From Tranzscheliella williamsii (taxonomy: Eukaryota; Basidiomycota; Ustilaginomycetes; Ustilaginales; Ustilaginaceae), in contig JALBYF010000075.1 in NCBI GenBank assembly GCA_023212725.1, positions 21,253-85,252 on the forward strand: DNA of 64,000 bases, given 5' to 3'. This document shows positions 53,101 to 62,653 of this stretch, one piece after another. Position 1 is the stretch's first letter; each line of letters starts with the position of its first letter. The notes beneath the pieces are model-generated. The model was given only the letters and a program-made list of their open reading frames with translations. It searched no databases and was not told the DNA's origin. The translations under genes were made by a program, and so were the position numbers.

Positions 53101-53489
53101 CCGGAGTCGAGCTCATCCGGGTCTACAGTGGCGAGCTTGGATACAGGCTTCCGCCCTCTATGGTGGCGGACAAAGCGGCAGTCAAACGAGAACTTGGCGC
53201 ATCTGTCGCATACATCTTTGTTGGTGGTGACATGGCACTTGGTCTTTGCCAACCGGCACTCTAGGCAGGCCCTGCTGCTCCGCCGCTTCTCGCCCTTGTC
53301 GCGGCTGTTGGATATCCTCCTAGGCGGTGTAAGCGGATAGGATGAAGCTGTTGGACGGACTCGGCTCTCGAGGTAATTGTCGCTAGCAAAGGCGGAGCGG
53401 GAGGGCGATGGCGATAACGATGAACCTTGTTGCTGCACCATGTCGGAGGATCCTGCTAAAGCAGGCTCCGTCTTTCCTTCTTTGGCCAT
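50124..53489 (-). CDS. Zn2Cys6 transcription factor with fungal-specific TF domain
   Basis: An intronless 1121-aa frame from ATG 53489. The zinc cluster at residues 75-104 reads CLECRLAKTKC then HVTTNKDVCDRCAKFSFDC, spacing C2-6-8-2-6, preceded by the basic GEKRRSSRA. An acidic/serine linker follows. The fungal TF domain starts near residue 360 (LSLAAAERLYDYFILHINPW, then ASRYIELT) and extends to about 850. The C-terminus is S/G/P-rich and ends WTWLQSFLEVPEFSWM, a hydrophobic-acidic end that could serve in activation. It is convergent with the copper amine oxidase gene (265 bp between stops), and its position suggests, but does not prove, that it regulates the adjacent amine-utilisation genes. 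Confidence 0.92.
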   Translation of the reverse strand: MAKEGKTEPALAGSSDMVQQQGSSLSPSPSRSAFASDNYLESRVRPTASSYPLTPPRRISNSRDKGEKRRSSRACLECRLAKTKCHVTTNKDVCDRCAKFSFDCRFVRHHRGRKPVSKLATVDPDELDSGAALGSSAAAADASDDDMASDLDSDVPPEDAAGRLAAGLDPGEGNAEATIRDGLPVMTVDGIRKTKEAIPNRGASHRSASKIRGQRGGSALHELDTLARRRIWEMLAQKIPQRGSTYTFVSKGEVAHDNLQTAASASKAAAKPSAKAKVSTDTALSAGEDASLSSSSTTSIGGPSPSSSSQHFASTFRNLLRPVDKRASALSPQGEAHAAASARYPRLPEVLNFFGPRDPVDIGLLSLAAAERLYDYFILHINPWAMIFDPNLTSHDSLRLSSSYLYTTILFLASRYIELTDEGDEQESLYSSTFSRNHTGDSASITAAIMAKLGTHARSLAIAAFATGDRRMETGVAMYLSSVWKEADDHTTILYCSYAAKIMSDIPTELLSLNPPGTILTPSLSTSAEAQRHRLRRHQQRQFLFHFIQEHTQLLHFAPRPNFDRGPSLLRNLLAWSDDPLATEDDTLLCADIDSVLLQTKYKSVMEKAQTQGKDTLYGGSECFLLLQSFLDELEGWTSKWEWQARKINQRFGRDENATITEDSKADKLDGFAGSLPLSARMHLLSVLRSSLVMQISSIAFRASLRDINKMKPAASSASATTQAKASGSVLASSNGSSAFSAAALSEMDDRAEQIYYTCLDSALNLLYHTNQMPPTILRHTQDMIMVLAPHAALLATYLISLPLPSLPHLPHLSAPPTSPPSEGTSRLQLEYGKVKTRIRRRKEYERKSLELMRDTRECFRVALVREDDHVGLCAQYFDSLLNVIEGETVESRHGRPVSKGVAGTKRSRSNYEARRDVDDDDELGTHGSLGNRGPVGRLAAVESAGRSTSLGPGGAASSANGAAGTSKLDASAAETLLNLHSESQPLDAASDGSPYPPESSFSALGGSPGGSRLYGTFFASSPGVAGSHAPHHPHAPPHPAAAFSPPHMFGSGMFGNFAPPTAGSPGAFAAHPAVVLPELGPFPPGAHTQTPRIPNGTGASTPVDWTWLQSFLEVPEFSWM

Positions 53490-54279
53490 AGTCTTCCGTG
53501 ACTAAAATATGGGCGCTAATGCTGGAACCTTGGACTGTTTCGACAGCGCAACAACGGCGTCTGAAGGAGAAAAGCTGGACGAAGTGGTCGGAAACTTGAC
53601 CGGAAGACGTCGCTAGAATACAGAAGCTTGACTCCGGCGTCAGGCGCAGACCCTAACGCCTGAGGCGTGATGCACCACAAGCGCAGCCGATGCACCAAGG
53701 AAGCACGACAAGGAATGGTGTGGAGCAGAGATGCAGAGACCCCAGAAGACGAGATGGTGGAAGAAGACTGCTGAGCGACGGGAACAAGACCGGAACTGTC
53801 AAAATGCACCCTGCGCATTGAGAAGATGAAAAAGGGGAAAAAACTGGGAAGAAAATGACATCAAGGAAAAGCGCAGATTAAGTCTCCTTGAATGCATGCA
53901 CGTTCCCGAACTGGTAGCCGCCCTCTTCACCGGTATCTGGTATCTATCAAATGTTAGACTTGGCCTATCGTGCCTGGCTTCGTCCGCTCAGTGAGATGTA
54001 AGGCGTGGACTGTTCACTCCTCGTAAGGAAGAAAAGGACGACAGGAGCCCTCCCAAGAGTGGGTGTGAAACGGCCAGCAGATGGTGAAAACGTGCCGAGT
54101 CAACAGCCTTCAGGTTAGATACCTCGGAATCCACAGCGCCTCCCTTGGCAAACTCTCTCACAAACGTCAGAGGGCTTTGTGTCGTTAGGGAAGCGTCTGT
54201 ACCATTCTGGGCAACGGAGGAACTGCGATTGAATATGTGTACAAAGGCAGGACCAGGTCGCGGACTGTGAAAGTCCAGC
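53490..54279. other. Leader of the Zn2Cys6 gene and 3' region of QCR10
   Basis: No supported gene. Next to 53489 lies the upstream region of the minus-strand regulator. A short peptide-like stretch at 53878-53936 (minus) preceded by a CAG acceptor is discussed under rejected items. Confidence 0.45.
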
Positions 54280-55237
54280 TTAGAAAGCGTTGTCGGCAGG
54301 GTGCGACTTGTCCTCAAAGTAAGGAGCGAGCTGAGCAGCCAAAGCAAGGCAGAGCGCAGAGGAGAAGAAGGAGGTTCAGCATGTAGCTCATAGCTTGTCG
54401 GCAAAGGGGAGCCATCTGCAAAAAGCGAAGACCAGCCTGTTTGCATCGCAGCCATGCACCCTGAGTCGTTGCTGTGGTTTCGACGACGACGTCGGAGGCT
54501 GCCATGGACGGATTGACAGCTCGGGGCCGACACGAGAGCTGTGCTGGTGATCTCATTACTTACAACAGGCAATTTGATCAGTACGTCCTTCTTGAAGAGG
54601 GGAACGCTGGACAAGAAGAGCATAACGGCACCAGCGCCGGCTCCACCCCAGAGAGCAAGCGTCGGAGTCCACTTGAGCACTGCGGCCGGGGTGCTGAGGG
54701 GCATAGACGAGGTAAGATCAGGGGCAATTGCCAGTCCAGAGTTAAAGAGGGAGCGAGTCCAGCAGGAAGCAAAATGAGATGAGGCGAAGCAATCAGGGTC
54801 AGCATGCATGACTGTACGCCTTGCGTCTTAGCTCCTCATTGCTTCTATAATTGCTTTCTGAACGAGAAAGTTGTGCTTCCATGAAGGACGCAACAGACAG
54901 CTCTCTCTCGCGGTGGGTGCTAAGTCTCCTCGCGGAGGGTGCTAGTGCCCACAGAGCAATGTCGACAATCAGTCCAATGGGGAGAACAGCTCTCATCGCC
55001 GGCTGCCAGCGAGGAGCCAGCCGCGTCGACGTAACTACAAGGCCCAGGCATCCAGCAGATCCGCGAAAAGAGCATGAACGCGGCGTGCTGCCACTGGCAG
55101 GCGTCGCAGAGAGACGATGGTGCTGGCCTGTTCTGACTTGTACACGGGCGTAATCCCTTATGCGGCCGTACTTACAATCGGCCGATGTGGGGCTGAAATG
55201 CGGGCCTGGCGCGGAGAGCAATGGGAGAGGGTCGCAT
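54280..55237 (-). CDS. qcr10: Ubiquinol-cytochrome c reductase subunit 10 (QCR10), three exons
   Basis: Exons 55237-55176 (62 nt), 54693-54564 (130 nt) and 54330-54280 (51 nt) join across introns of 482 and 233 nt (donors GTAAGT twice; acceptors CTCAG twice) to 80 aa. The product begins MRPSPIALRARPAFQPHIGR, then has the family core VLKWTPTLALWGGAGAGAVM with one membrane segment, KKDVLIKLPV, and ends LAPYFEDKSHPADNAF. Yeast Qcr10 has about 77 residues with the same WGG core and a Y-F-x-D-type end. It is a small accessory subunit of respiratory complex III in the inner mitochondrial membrane. All three junction phases agree (the Phe codon TT|C is built across intron 1), which makes the model reliable although two thirds of the locus is intron. 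Confidence 0.9.
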
Positions 55238-57427
55238 CTTGAATACCGTACAAAGAAACAGAAGCTGGATGAGCTAGGGTGGTGGTGACGATCAACAATG
55301 ACGGCAACGACAGGCCACGGCCAGCGACCAGAAGAAGCAACACACGGACGCTTGGCTGACCTATGAGATCCCCAAAATTGCAAACCGAAAGCTTCCGGTT
55401 CCGACACGTCGGCGAGAGGCGGCCACTCTATCGGCCGATTGCCAACATTAGTAAGCACACTGTTGTTAAGTCGAGACTTATATCGTTATTTGAAAACGGT
55501 GTAACAACGATAACGCCGGTCCCCTGACAAGGAAACTCGACCGACCGCCGATGGATTGGTTCGTCTCTCGATTGTAATCTGAATCGCATCTAATCGGCAG
55601 CGCCATGTGCTGCAACCGGGGAGCAAAGACGGCAGAGCGGGCAGCCGATATGCGTAAGCTTAAGCTACGTGTGACTGTGGTCCGGAAAGATGACTCGACG
55701 AAGCAAGTGGACTTGAAATCTTCCTGAATGAGTAGCTGTGTGGTGGTTGTGCTCGCAATGAAGTGTTCTCCGAGATACTTTGCGCATTAACTTACATTCA
55801 TTCACATTATTGTGGATTATTTGACTGGTAGCGAGAAGGGACGAGCAAAGATAAGATGTTTCAACAGGCCAATCAGCGAGCGCGTTTTAGGAGGCCATCC
55901 ATGCGCCCGATGCCGCTTTCCATTTCTCTCAGACAAGTAAGGTCGGGGATCTCCTGCCTCCCCCCACCTCAGATTGGCGTGTGGCTTGGGCTGTGATATC
56001 GTACCTGGTACTTGTGACCCTATGGCTGCGGTCTAGCCTCGCCATGGCAGCGATAGGGAAAGATACGGAAGGATCAAGACGGTGAGCCTGGCTGTTGGTA
56101 TTGCCTCTCCGTTCGGCTTCTCCCTGCGGCGCTTGCCGGAAGAGGAGACAAGGAACGGGCATGTGAATCAGGCGAGACTAAGTTGAAGCCAGCGCAAGGA
56201 AAGAATACGGCAAGTCAGACAGCTTTAAGACGTGTGCTTAACGATCGAGACTGATTTTGCGAATCTGGCCCCTGAAAAGCCAAACGAGCTACCGAGCCCG
56301 CCCGAGCCGGCCTTGTGTTGGTCTTACTATGCCGCGCCAGCCATTCTTGGCGTTCAAAGCGCTTCTGCTTGCCAACATCGCCCACGCATCGGCAGCGATA
56401 ATGGAATTGTAGCCAAGGGAATCCTTCCAGCAGAGGCGGGGCGCTGCAGCTCTGTAGTATGAACACGCAGGAGAAGGCCGGGGAAGTGGCGGAGATTCGG
56501 ACCGCTTTCATTTGCTCTTCTTCTTGGCCTTTCAGGTAGGCTAGCAAGCGTGGCTATGGCTTGGGTTTGGCTCAATTCTGATTGGCAAGTCAGACCGACA
56601 TTATCATCGGCAGCGCTCTCCAACTGTCTGCAGGTACTAGCTGTAGCTCGTCTCCTTCATCACGGTCGCTGTCTTTTGTGGGGGTCTGTCCCGCGCGAGC
56701 ACAGTCGCGGGTGCGCTTATGATGTGACGTCGAGTTCCAAATCAGGTCTGTGAGATTTAAGCGGGCAGGAGGGCTTCTTTGCTGCGAGAGGGACTCGACT
56801 CCACCGATAGCCAGTTGCGGTGGATCCATCCCATCTGCCTGCTGGTGTCGCGCGGGAACAAAGTTTCTTTCTGCCTTTCAGAGTGAGCGGCTCGCTGCCG
56901 AAAACCAATGGCTTCAGCCCTGTCTGCCGTGGATGCTGGCGAGCACCCTGCCCCACAAAAGAAACCTCTTTACGCACAGCATCAGAATGGGAGCATTCAC
57001 AATTACACGCGGTAGGCAGGCAAGCTTGAGTGGAGAGAGTGGGCAGTGGTGTGTCGTCCCGTGCCCGCAATCAAAGCGCCGTTCCCGTTCTGGCGTGGGC
57101 GTAGAATTTCAGCTGGGCAAACCCTGCAACCCACGCTAGCTTTACAGTGACATAGCGTAAAAGCATCTTCGCATCGCAGTTTTGGGGTAAATTCGCCCTC
57201 ACACGACTTGGTGTGCGAATAATATTCATCGCATCGAAACTTGTACTTTGCGTTCATCTACGTTGCAAACGTCTATCTCAGATTCAATCCATTTGGGCAG
57301 GTCGGAATAACAAGGGAAAAGGGCATCGCGATCAGTTACGCGCTTTGGGATTTCTAATGCAAATTCGACTTCCGACTAAAGCTGAAGCGGCCATCGCCCT
57401 AGACCGTCTGCCATGACGCAAAAGATA
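55238..57427. other. Divergent intergenic region between QCR10 and glutamine synthetase
   Basis: About 2.2 kb with only short ORFs. A 7-bp inverted repeat (TATCGTT...AACGATA) lies near 55480-55514. I searched for tRNA B-boxes and saw none that close a cloverleaf. Confidence 0.4.
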
Positions 57428-57510
57428 GCCAAGCCCGCCATGAAAGCGTGAGGCGAAAGGGCCAAGGCGGGCCAAAGGCGAAGCCGTCCAAAGGCCAAGT
57501 CGTCCAAAGT
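57428..57510 (+). promoter_or_regulatory. Cluster of CCAA boxes upstream of glutamine synthetase
   Basis: Within about 80 bp the tetramer CCAA occurs six times, mostly as GCCAAGG, GCCAAAGG or GTCCAAAG, ending about 185 bp before the gln1 ATG. The regular recurrence suggests a binding-site array or a decayed tandem repeat; the factor is unknown. Confidence 0.45.
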
Positions 57511-57693
57511 GTCATGATGCACAGGGCCCGTCCGTTTAACATCGCTCCAACCGCCCCACCGCTCCCGTCCAACCCATCATTAAAGCATCGCTCTTCCTAA
57601 TCTGCTCGGTTGCTTGGCTGCTCTCCTCTTCCTCTCGTACTCCAACCACCATCTATCCTTTTCGACGAAACCTCCCTTCCGCCACTACTCACA

Positions 57694-59131
57694 ATGGCTA
57701 CCCCTTACTCCAAGAACCCTGGTATGTACCCCGCCTCGCTTCAGATACGGCTCTAAGTCGGCTGCGACGTCTCGGCGGTAACAACTGCCGGTTCCGGCTG
57801 TTGGGACCTCGTTACTGCCCACATCACGGCCAGGCACATTCGCTCGCGAGCATAGATACTGACGGATCCTTCGGCTTTCTGCGCCACGCCCCTGCTTTCC
57901 CACAGGACTCCTCAACAGCTACTTTGAGCTGGACCAGCGAGGCAAGGTCCAAGCCGAGTACATCTGGATTGACGGCGATGGTGAGTGCACTTTCCGACAC
58001 CCTCTGCATCGAGTGTTGATGGCGTCCAGCTCTGCGGAGCAGGGCATGCGCAGCTAGGCAACCGCAACGGTTTCCCCCCTACTGTCGTTCTCCTTTCGGG
58101 TGTCCTTGCTTTCTGCCGAACATTTGCTAACTGTTTTCTCGTTTCTTCTTTGTCCGGCACGCATAGGTGAGATCCGAGGAAAGACCACCACCCTGGATGG
58201 TCCCGTCAAGTCAATCAAGGACCTGAAGGAGTGGAACTTTGACGGCTCCTCCACCAACCAGGCCCACGGCGGCGACTCGGATATCTACCTCCGACCCGTT
58301 GCCTACTACCCCGACCCCTTCCGACGAGGCGACAACGTCATCGTCCTGGCCGAGTGCTACAACAACGATGGCACGCCCAACAAGACCAACTACCGATACC
58401 AGTGCAACAAGATCATGAACCAGATCGCCGCCGAGAAGCCCTGGTTCGGAATTGAGCAGGAGTACTCGCTCTTTGACATGGACGACAAGCCGTACGGATG
58501 GCCCAAGGGAGGATTCCCCGGTCCTCAGGGCCCCTACTACTGTGGTGCCGGTGCCGGAAAGGTCTTTGCCCGAGATCTGGTCGAGGCCCACTACCGCGCC
58601 TGCATGCACGCTACCATCAACATCTCTGGTATCAATGCCGAGGTCATGCCCGCTCAGTGGGAGTTCCAGGTCGGCCCGTGTCTCGGCATCGAGATGGGCG
58701 ACCACCTGACCGTCGCCCGTTATCTGCTCATCCGAGTTGCCGAGGAGTGGGGCGTCAAGGTCTCCTTCCACCCCAAGGCGGTTCCCGGCGACTGGAACGG
58801 TGCGGGATGCCACACCAACTACTCGACCGAATCGATGCGAAAGGAGGGTGGTATGAAGGCGATCGAGGCGGCTATCGAGAAGCTCGCCAAGCGCCACAAC
58901 GAGCACATTGCTGTTTACGGCTCGGACAACGACATGCGTCTTACCGGCAAGCACGAGACCGGCCACATTGGCGAGTTCTCGTCCGGCGTAGCCAACCGAG
59001 GCGCCTCGATCCGAATCCCGCGTCACGTTGCCGCCCAGGGCTACGGATACTTGGAAGACAGGCGACCCGGCTCCAACATCGACCCCTACCAGGTCACCGG
59101 CATCATTGGCGAGACAACGCTGTTGATGTAA
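57694..59131 (+). CDS. gln1: Glutamine synthetase, three exons
   Basis: Exons 57694-57721, 57906-57980 and 58167-59131 join across introns of 184 and 186 nt (donors GTATGT, GTGAGT; acceptors ACAG, ATAG) to 355 aa, the usual eukaryotic GSII length. Exon 1 encodes only MATPYSKNP plus one base. Family landmarks are [16 protein letters not shown] (across intron 2), [35 protein letters not shown] and [16 protein letters not shown]. It makes glutamine from glutamate, ammonia and ATP in the cytosol. Arginine codons are mostly CGA, matching rps8 and pointing to high expression. The ammonia-releasing amine oxidase lies about 8 kb upstream. It converges on the next gene (324 bp between stops). Confidence 0.97.
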
Positions 59132-59455
59132 GGCAGGTGGCGACTAGGCCATCTCCTTGCCTTCCCTCTCCCTCCCGCTTGCACAGTGCTGAGGTGAATG
59201 ACTATCTATTTCCGCGCTCTACTTGTCCGATTTGGAGGTGTGCGTGCGGTTGCTTCTGTTGCTGCCCGAACCAGGCGATCTACGCCTTACGAAGTGACCG
59301 TGAGAACCGGTGTGAAGCGACAAAGTGTGCGAGGGGACTGGGTATAGGGCCACGTGTGCAGTTGGGGCGGCCGAGCGAAGCGAGGTTGTAGGAGGAAATG
59401 CGATGCGGATTTGCTATGGCTGTGAGGGGGGTGGGGATGGCATTGGCGGGGGTGG

Positions 59456-62400
59456 TTATTGCAGGCCGAGCTGGCGGAGGGGGAGAGTGTGGAGGCGGCC
59501 GGGGTGGTGTGGCTGGTCTTGGGGGACCATGATGTCGGCCCAGAGGGAGCGGAGGTGGAGGAGGTTGTCGATGGTGGCGTCGCCGACGGGGGGGGTGGTG
59601 GGAGGGTGGTTGGTGTGGGGGTGGTAGTGAGAGCCGAGGAAGTGGAGGCGGTAGAGGGAGCCGTCTGCGGTGCCGATGACGACGGATTCATGGTCGAGGA
59701 CGATGGCCATCGGGTTGCGCGCGGGAAGGGAGAGGGTGTCGGCCTGGGCGGCCCAGGCGCCGGCGACGGGGACCACGTGCGGTGCCGCGGCGCCCACGCC
59801 CAGCCCCAGCGGCAGACTGCTCGTATACAGCTTCCGCTCGGCACCGGTGCGCGCACTGAACCGCGTCGCCGCCACAACCCGCCGCTTGGACGCATCCACA
59901 CCCCCGCTCGCCATATCCGGCACCTCCAACACCGAGACCACCCGCGGCGCCGCAGCAAGGTTCGGCGCGATCCGTGTACCACCACCGCCACTCTCCTCGT
60001 GGTCGGCTGCAGACATGCCCGGCGAAGGAGGAAATGTAAGCGAGGCACCCGAGCCGGAACGACTAAGCTTGGACGGCGTGGATGCCCTTGTCGATGCAGA
60101 CCTCTTGCCCTCGGCCGCATCGTCGGACAAGGGCCAGGGAGCCGGCCCGTTGAGCTTCTTCGCCGGCGGGCTAGGTCTCGGTCTCGACGGCGTAGAGAGC
60201 ATCGAAGCAGAGCTAGCCGTGGAGCCGGCCAGAGTGTGACGCGGCGAACGCACGCCAGCAATCCCGCTCGCGGAAGAAGCTGTGCTGACGCTCGAGTCTC
60301 GGCGGCTGCGAGCGGCGGCAGACGGTGTCAACGGCGAGGCTGCAGGGGTGCTCGCGTTGCTTTGTGTCGAGTCGCGCCGGACGCGAAGCGGGCTGAGCGT
60401 CGACAGCGACGTAGATTGATTCAGTCGAGACGAAGCCGACCTGCGCAATCCTTCGGCCGTCAGCGGAGTACCGCTTTCCTTGACAGGCACAACGTGCTCT
60501 AGCCACTCAAGATGGACAACCAGATTCTTGGACGCTACTGTCATGGTGTTGCCGTGCGCAGCGAACCACTCGAGCATGGAAGATCCGCTGGCAAGATCGC
60601 CCAGACGTGACCCAAGCGACAGATCTGGGCTGCCGAGCTTGGTGAGCTGGTACTGACCAATCATCTCTCTTCGTGGGATGCTGAAGCACCGGATCATGCC
60701 GTCCACAGTAACCGCAACGAGCTTGTCCTTGTCCACCAGGGACACGCCCAGTGACACGTTGCTCTGTTGTCCGAAGCGCACCACCTTGGTGCCAGTCCTC
60801 CAATCCCACACGACGATCGCCTTGTCTTGACCGACGCTAACGAGATAGTCTTGATTGATGGCGACATTGCGGATGCCTCGGTTATGTCCGGACAGCGTCT
60901 GGATGACTTCCCAAGACTTCATGTCCCACACCATCACACGACCAGTGTCGTAGAGGCCTGCGCAGAGGACACCTTCATCGACCAAGAAGTCAAGGCAAGA
61001 GATGGCTTTGGCCCGCAGCACCTTCTTGCAAACCCCGGTTGGGAGGTCCCAAACTCGAATAGTTTCGTCGTAGCTGCCAGATACAAGGGTTTTCCCACCT
61101 TTGAGCTTGATCGAGGTAACGAAGCCCGTGTGGCCGTGAAAGAACTGGATGCTTTGCGCCAGACCTTGTGCCCAGTTCCGCTCGCGGAAGAAGAGGTCTT
61201 TGACGAGCGGCTGCCACCCTTCCGGATGCGGGGGCGGCTCGACCTTGACCGGATCGCCCTCGGTGAGGGCAAGGGCATGGGACTGCCAAAGCCTGGGCGT
61301 GGCGGCAAGCGACAGCCACTTTTTGGAAACGCAGCGGCAACGCAGCAGATCCTGAATGGGAAGTTTCTCGAAGATGGTGAGAGCGATCGCATCCGGAAGG
61401 TTGCTGACGACGTCTCGAGTCATGCGAAGATGCCTCTCAAGGGTCCTCGACATGCTCGCAATGTCACCGGGCAGACAGGCGTCAAGGATGATGCTGAGAA
61501 GGCGGATGCGTTGATGCGAGGAAAGCTTCTGGAACTGCTCCTTGATGGCGTCGCTGTCGAAACCACCAGTGAGGACATGCTGAGAACCAGGGCCGGGAGC
61601 GAGCACGCTCGTGTCGAATGCAGCAGCAGCATCCTGGTCCTGCTGTGTTGGTGGCGGAAGTTCGTCCTGCTCGCGGAAGTAGACGCACGAATGCCAGCCG
61701 AGCTCCTTCGCCGCAACGACGTTAAGGGAACTGTCATCGACAAAGTAGTTCCTGGTGTCGGGTTTGGCGTCTACGACAAGCAGGGCGGCGCGGTAATAGT
61801 CGAGCTCTGGCTTGCATGCAAAGTCCGGCACAGCGTAGTCGCAGTAGACGATGCCTTCAATCTGGTCGTCGAGGTCGAGCAAGCGCAGCACACGATCAGC
61901 GTGATGCTTGTAGGCGTTTGTCAAAGCGAATACGCGGGCGCGTGTTCGATCGATGTCGGCAAGAAGCTTTTTCACCTGTGGATCCGGCCGCAGGATCTCC
62001 TCGAGAGGCAAGCTGGCATCGCATTTGCGATCGTAGTCCAACGGGTCGATCTGGTTATGCTTGACGAGCCCTCGAATGGCTAAACCGTAGGTCTTGTAAT
62101 AGGTCTGATGCAGCGTACGAGCCTCGTCTTGGCCAAAACCCATGCCATGAAAATATGCGCGGATACGTTCGGCCATGAGGTCGGCGATCTTGGTGCTGCG
62201 CTTGTAAAGTGTGTTGTCAATGTCAAGCCAGACGATGGCCTCATTGGTTCTGAGGTCCGATGAGGGAAGGCCGGAGATGCTACGAGGCTCGAAACCGATC
62301 CTATCGACCAGGGCAGTCTCGCCATTCTTACCTGGGTCATCATGTAAACCGTTTTGGGCAGGATGGCTACTAGGCAGCTGTCGAGATGCCGATCGCCGAC

Positions 62401-62653
62401 TGGTGTCTCGAGGGTGCGCTGCACCGGACAGGGCCGTTTGTGGTCGCTGTGCAGGATGTGCCTGGGAGCTTTCCCCGAGCGATACCCTTGATTTTGGCTT
62501 TGGTACGGACGCGCTCGATGGCGAAGCCTTGGCGTTGCTTGTGGATGAGGCAGGAGTGGCGGTCAAAGAGGACCGCGGCGTGCGTGGCTTGGTTTGGTCT
62601 CGCTGCGTGGGAGCTGGCGCCACGCGATCGGGAAGGGTTGACTCGCTGACCAT
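59456..62653 (-). CDS. Fusion protein: HAD-type (Sdt1/Phm8-like) nucleotidase + F-box + WD40 repeats
   Basis: One uninterrupted 1065-aa frame from ATG 62653 (MVSESTLPDRVAPAP; the frame opens further upstream but without a better start). A S/T/P-rich tail of about 135 residues is followed by a HAD domain (about 140-330) with all catalytic motifs: DIDNTLY (Asp144, Asp146), LTN (Thr245), CKPELDYY (Lys281) and VDDSS (Asp306, Asp307), closest to Sdt1/Phm8 pyrimidine 5'-nucleotidases. After a short linker an F-box lies at about 414-456 (SNLPDAIALTIFEKLPIQDL). WD40 repeats start at about 502 (GHTGFVTSIKLKGGKTLVSG, SYDETIRVWDLPTG, LSGHNRGIRNVAINQDYLVS). A serine-rich insert at about 740-930 precedes a last beta-rich segment. 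F-box/WD40 proteins are substrate receptors of SCF ubiquitin ligases. The combination with a nucleotidase is unusual. Confidence 0.88.
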   Translation of the reverse strand: MVSESTLPDRVAPAPTQRDQTKPRTPRSSLTATPASSTSNAKASPSSASVPKPKSRVSLGESSQAHPAQRPQTALSGAAHPRDTSRRSASRQLPSSHPAQNGLHDDPGKNGETALVDRIGFEPRSISGLPSSDLRTNEAIVWLDIDNTLYKRSTKIADLMAERIRAYFHGMGFGQDEARTLHQTYYKTYGLAIRGLVKHNQIDPLDYDRKCDASLPLEEILRPDPQVKKLLADIDRTRARVFALTNAYKHHADRVLRLLDLDDQIEGIVYCDYAVPDFACKPELDYYRAALLVVDAKPDTRNYFVDDSSLNVVAAKELGWHSCVYFREQDELPPPTQQDQDAAAAFDTSVLAPGPGSQHVLTGGFDSDAIKEQFQKLSSHQRIRLLSIILDACLPGDIASMSRTLERHLRMTRDVVSNLPDAIALTIFEKLPIQDLLRCRCVSKKWLSLAATPRLWQSHALALTEGDPVKVEPPPHPEGWQPLVKDLFFRERNWAQGLAQSIQFFHGHTGFVTSIKLKGGKTLVSGSYDETIRVWDLPTGVCKKVLRAKAISCLDFLVDEGVLCAGLYDTGRVMVWDMKSWEVIQTLSGHNRGIRNVAINQDYLVSVGQDKAIVVWDWRTGTKVVRFGQQSNVSLGVSLVDKDKLVAVTVDGMIRCFSIPRREMIGQYQLTKLGSPDLSLGSRLGDLASGSSMLEWFAAHGNTMTVASKNLVVHLEWLEHVVPVKESGTPLTAEGLRRSASSRLNQSTSLSTLSPLRVRRDSTQSNASTPAASPLTPSAAARSRRDSSVSTASSASGIAGVRSPRHTLAGSTASSASMLSTPSRPRPSPPAKKLNGPAPWPLSDDAAEGKRSASTRASTPSKLSRSGSGASLTFPPSPGMSAADHEESGGGGTRIAPNLAAAPRVVSVLEVPDMASGGVDASKRRVVAATRFSARTGAERKLYTSSLPLGLGVGAAAPHVVPVAGAWAAQADTLSLPARNPMAIVLDHESVVIGTADGSLYRLHFLGSHYHPHTNHPPTTPPVGDATIDNLLHLRSLWADIMVPQDQPHHPGRLHTLPLRQLGLQ

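Noticed and set aside
53878..53936. Peptide-like stretch (TGEEGGYQFGNVHAFKET, minus strand) preceded by a CAG acceptor and followed by a stop, as alternative last exon of QCR10
   Set aside because: It needs a preceding phase that neither QCR10 donor supplies, and the exon at 54330-54280 gives the correct family C-terminus.
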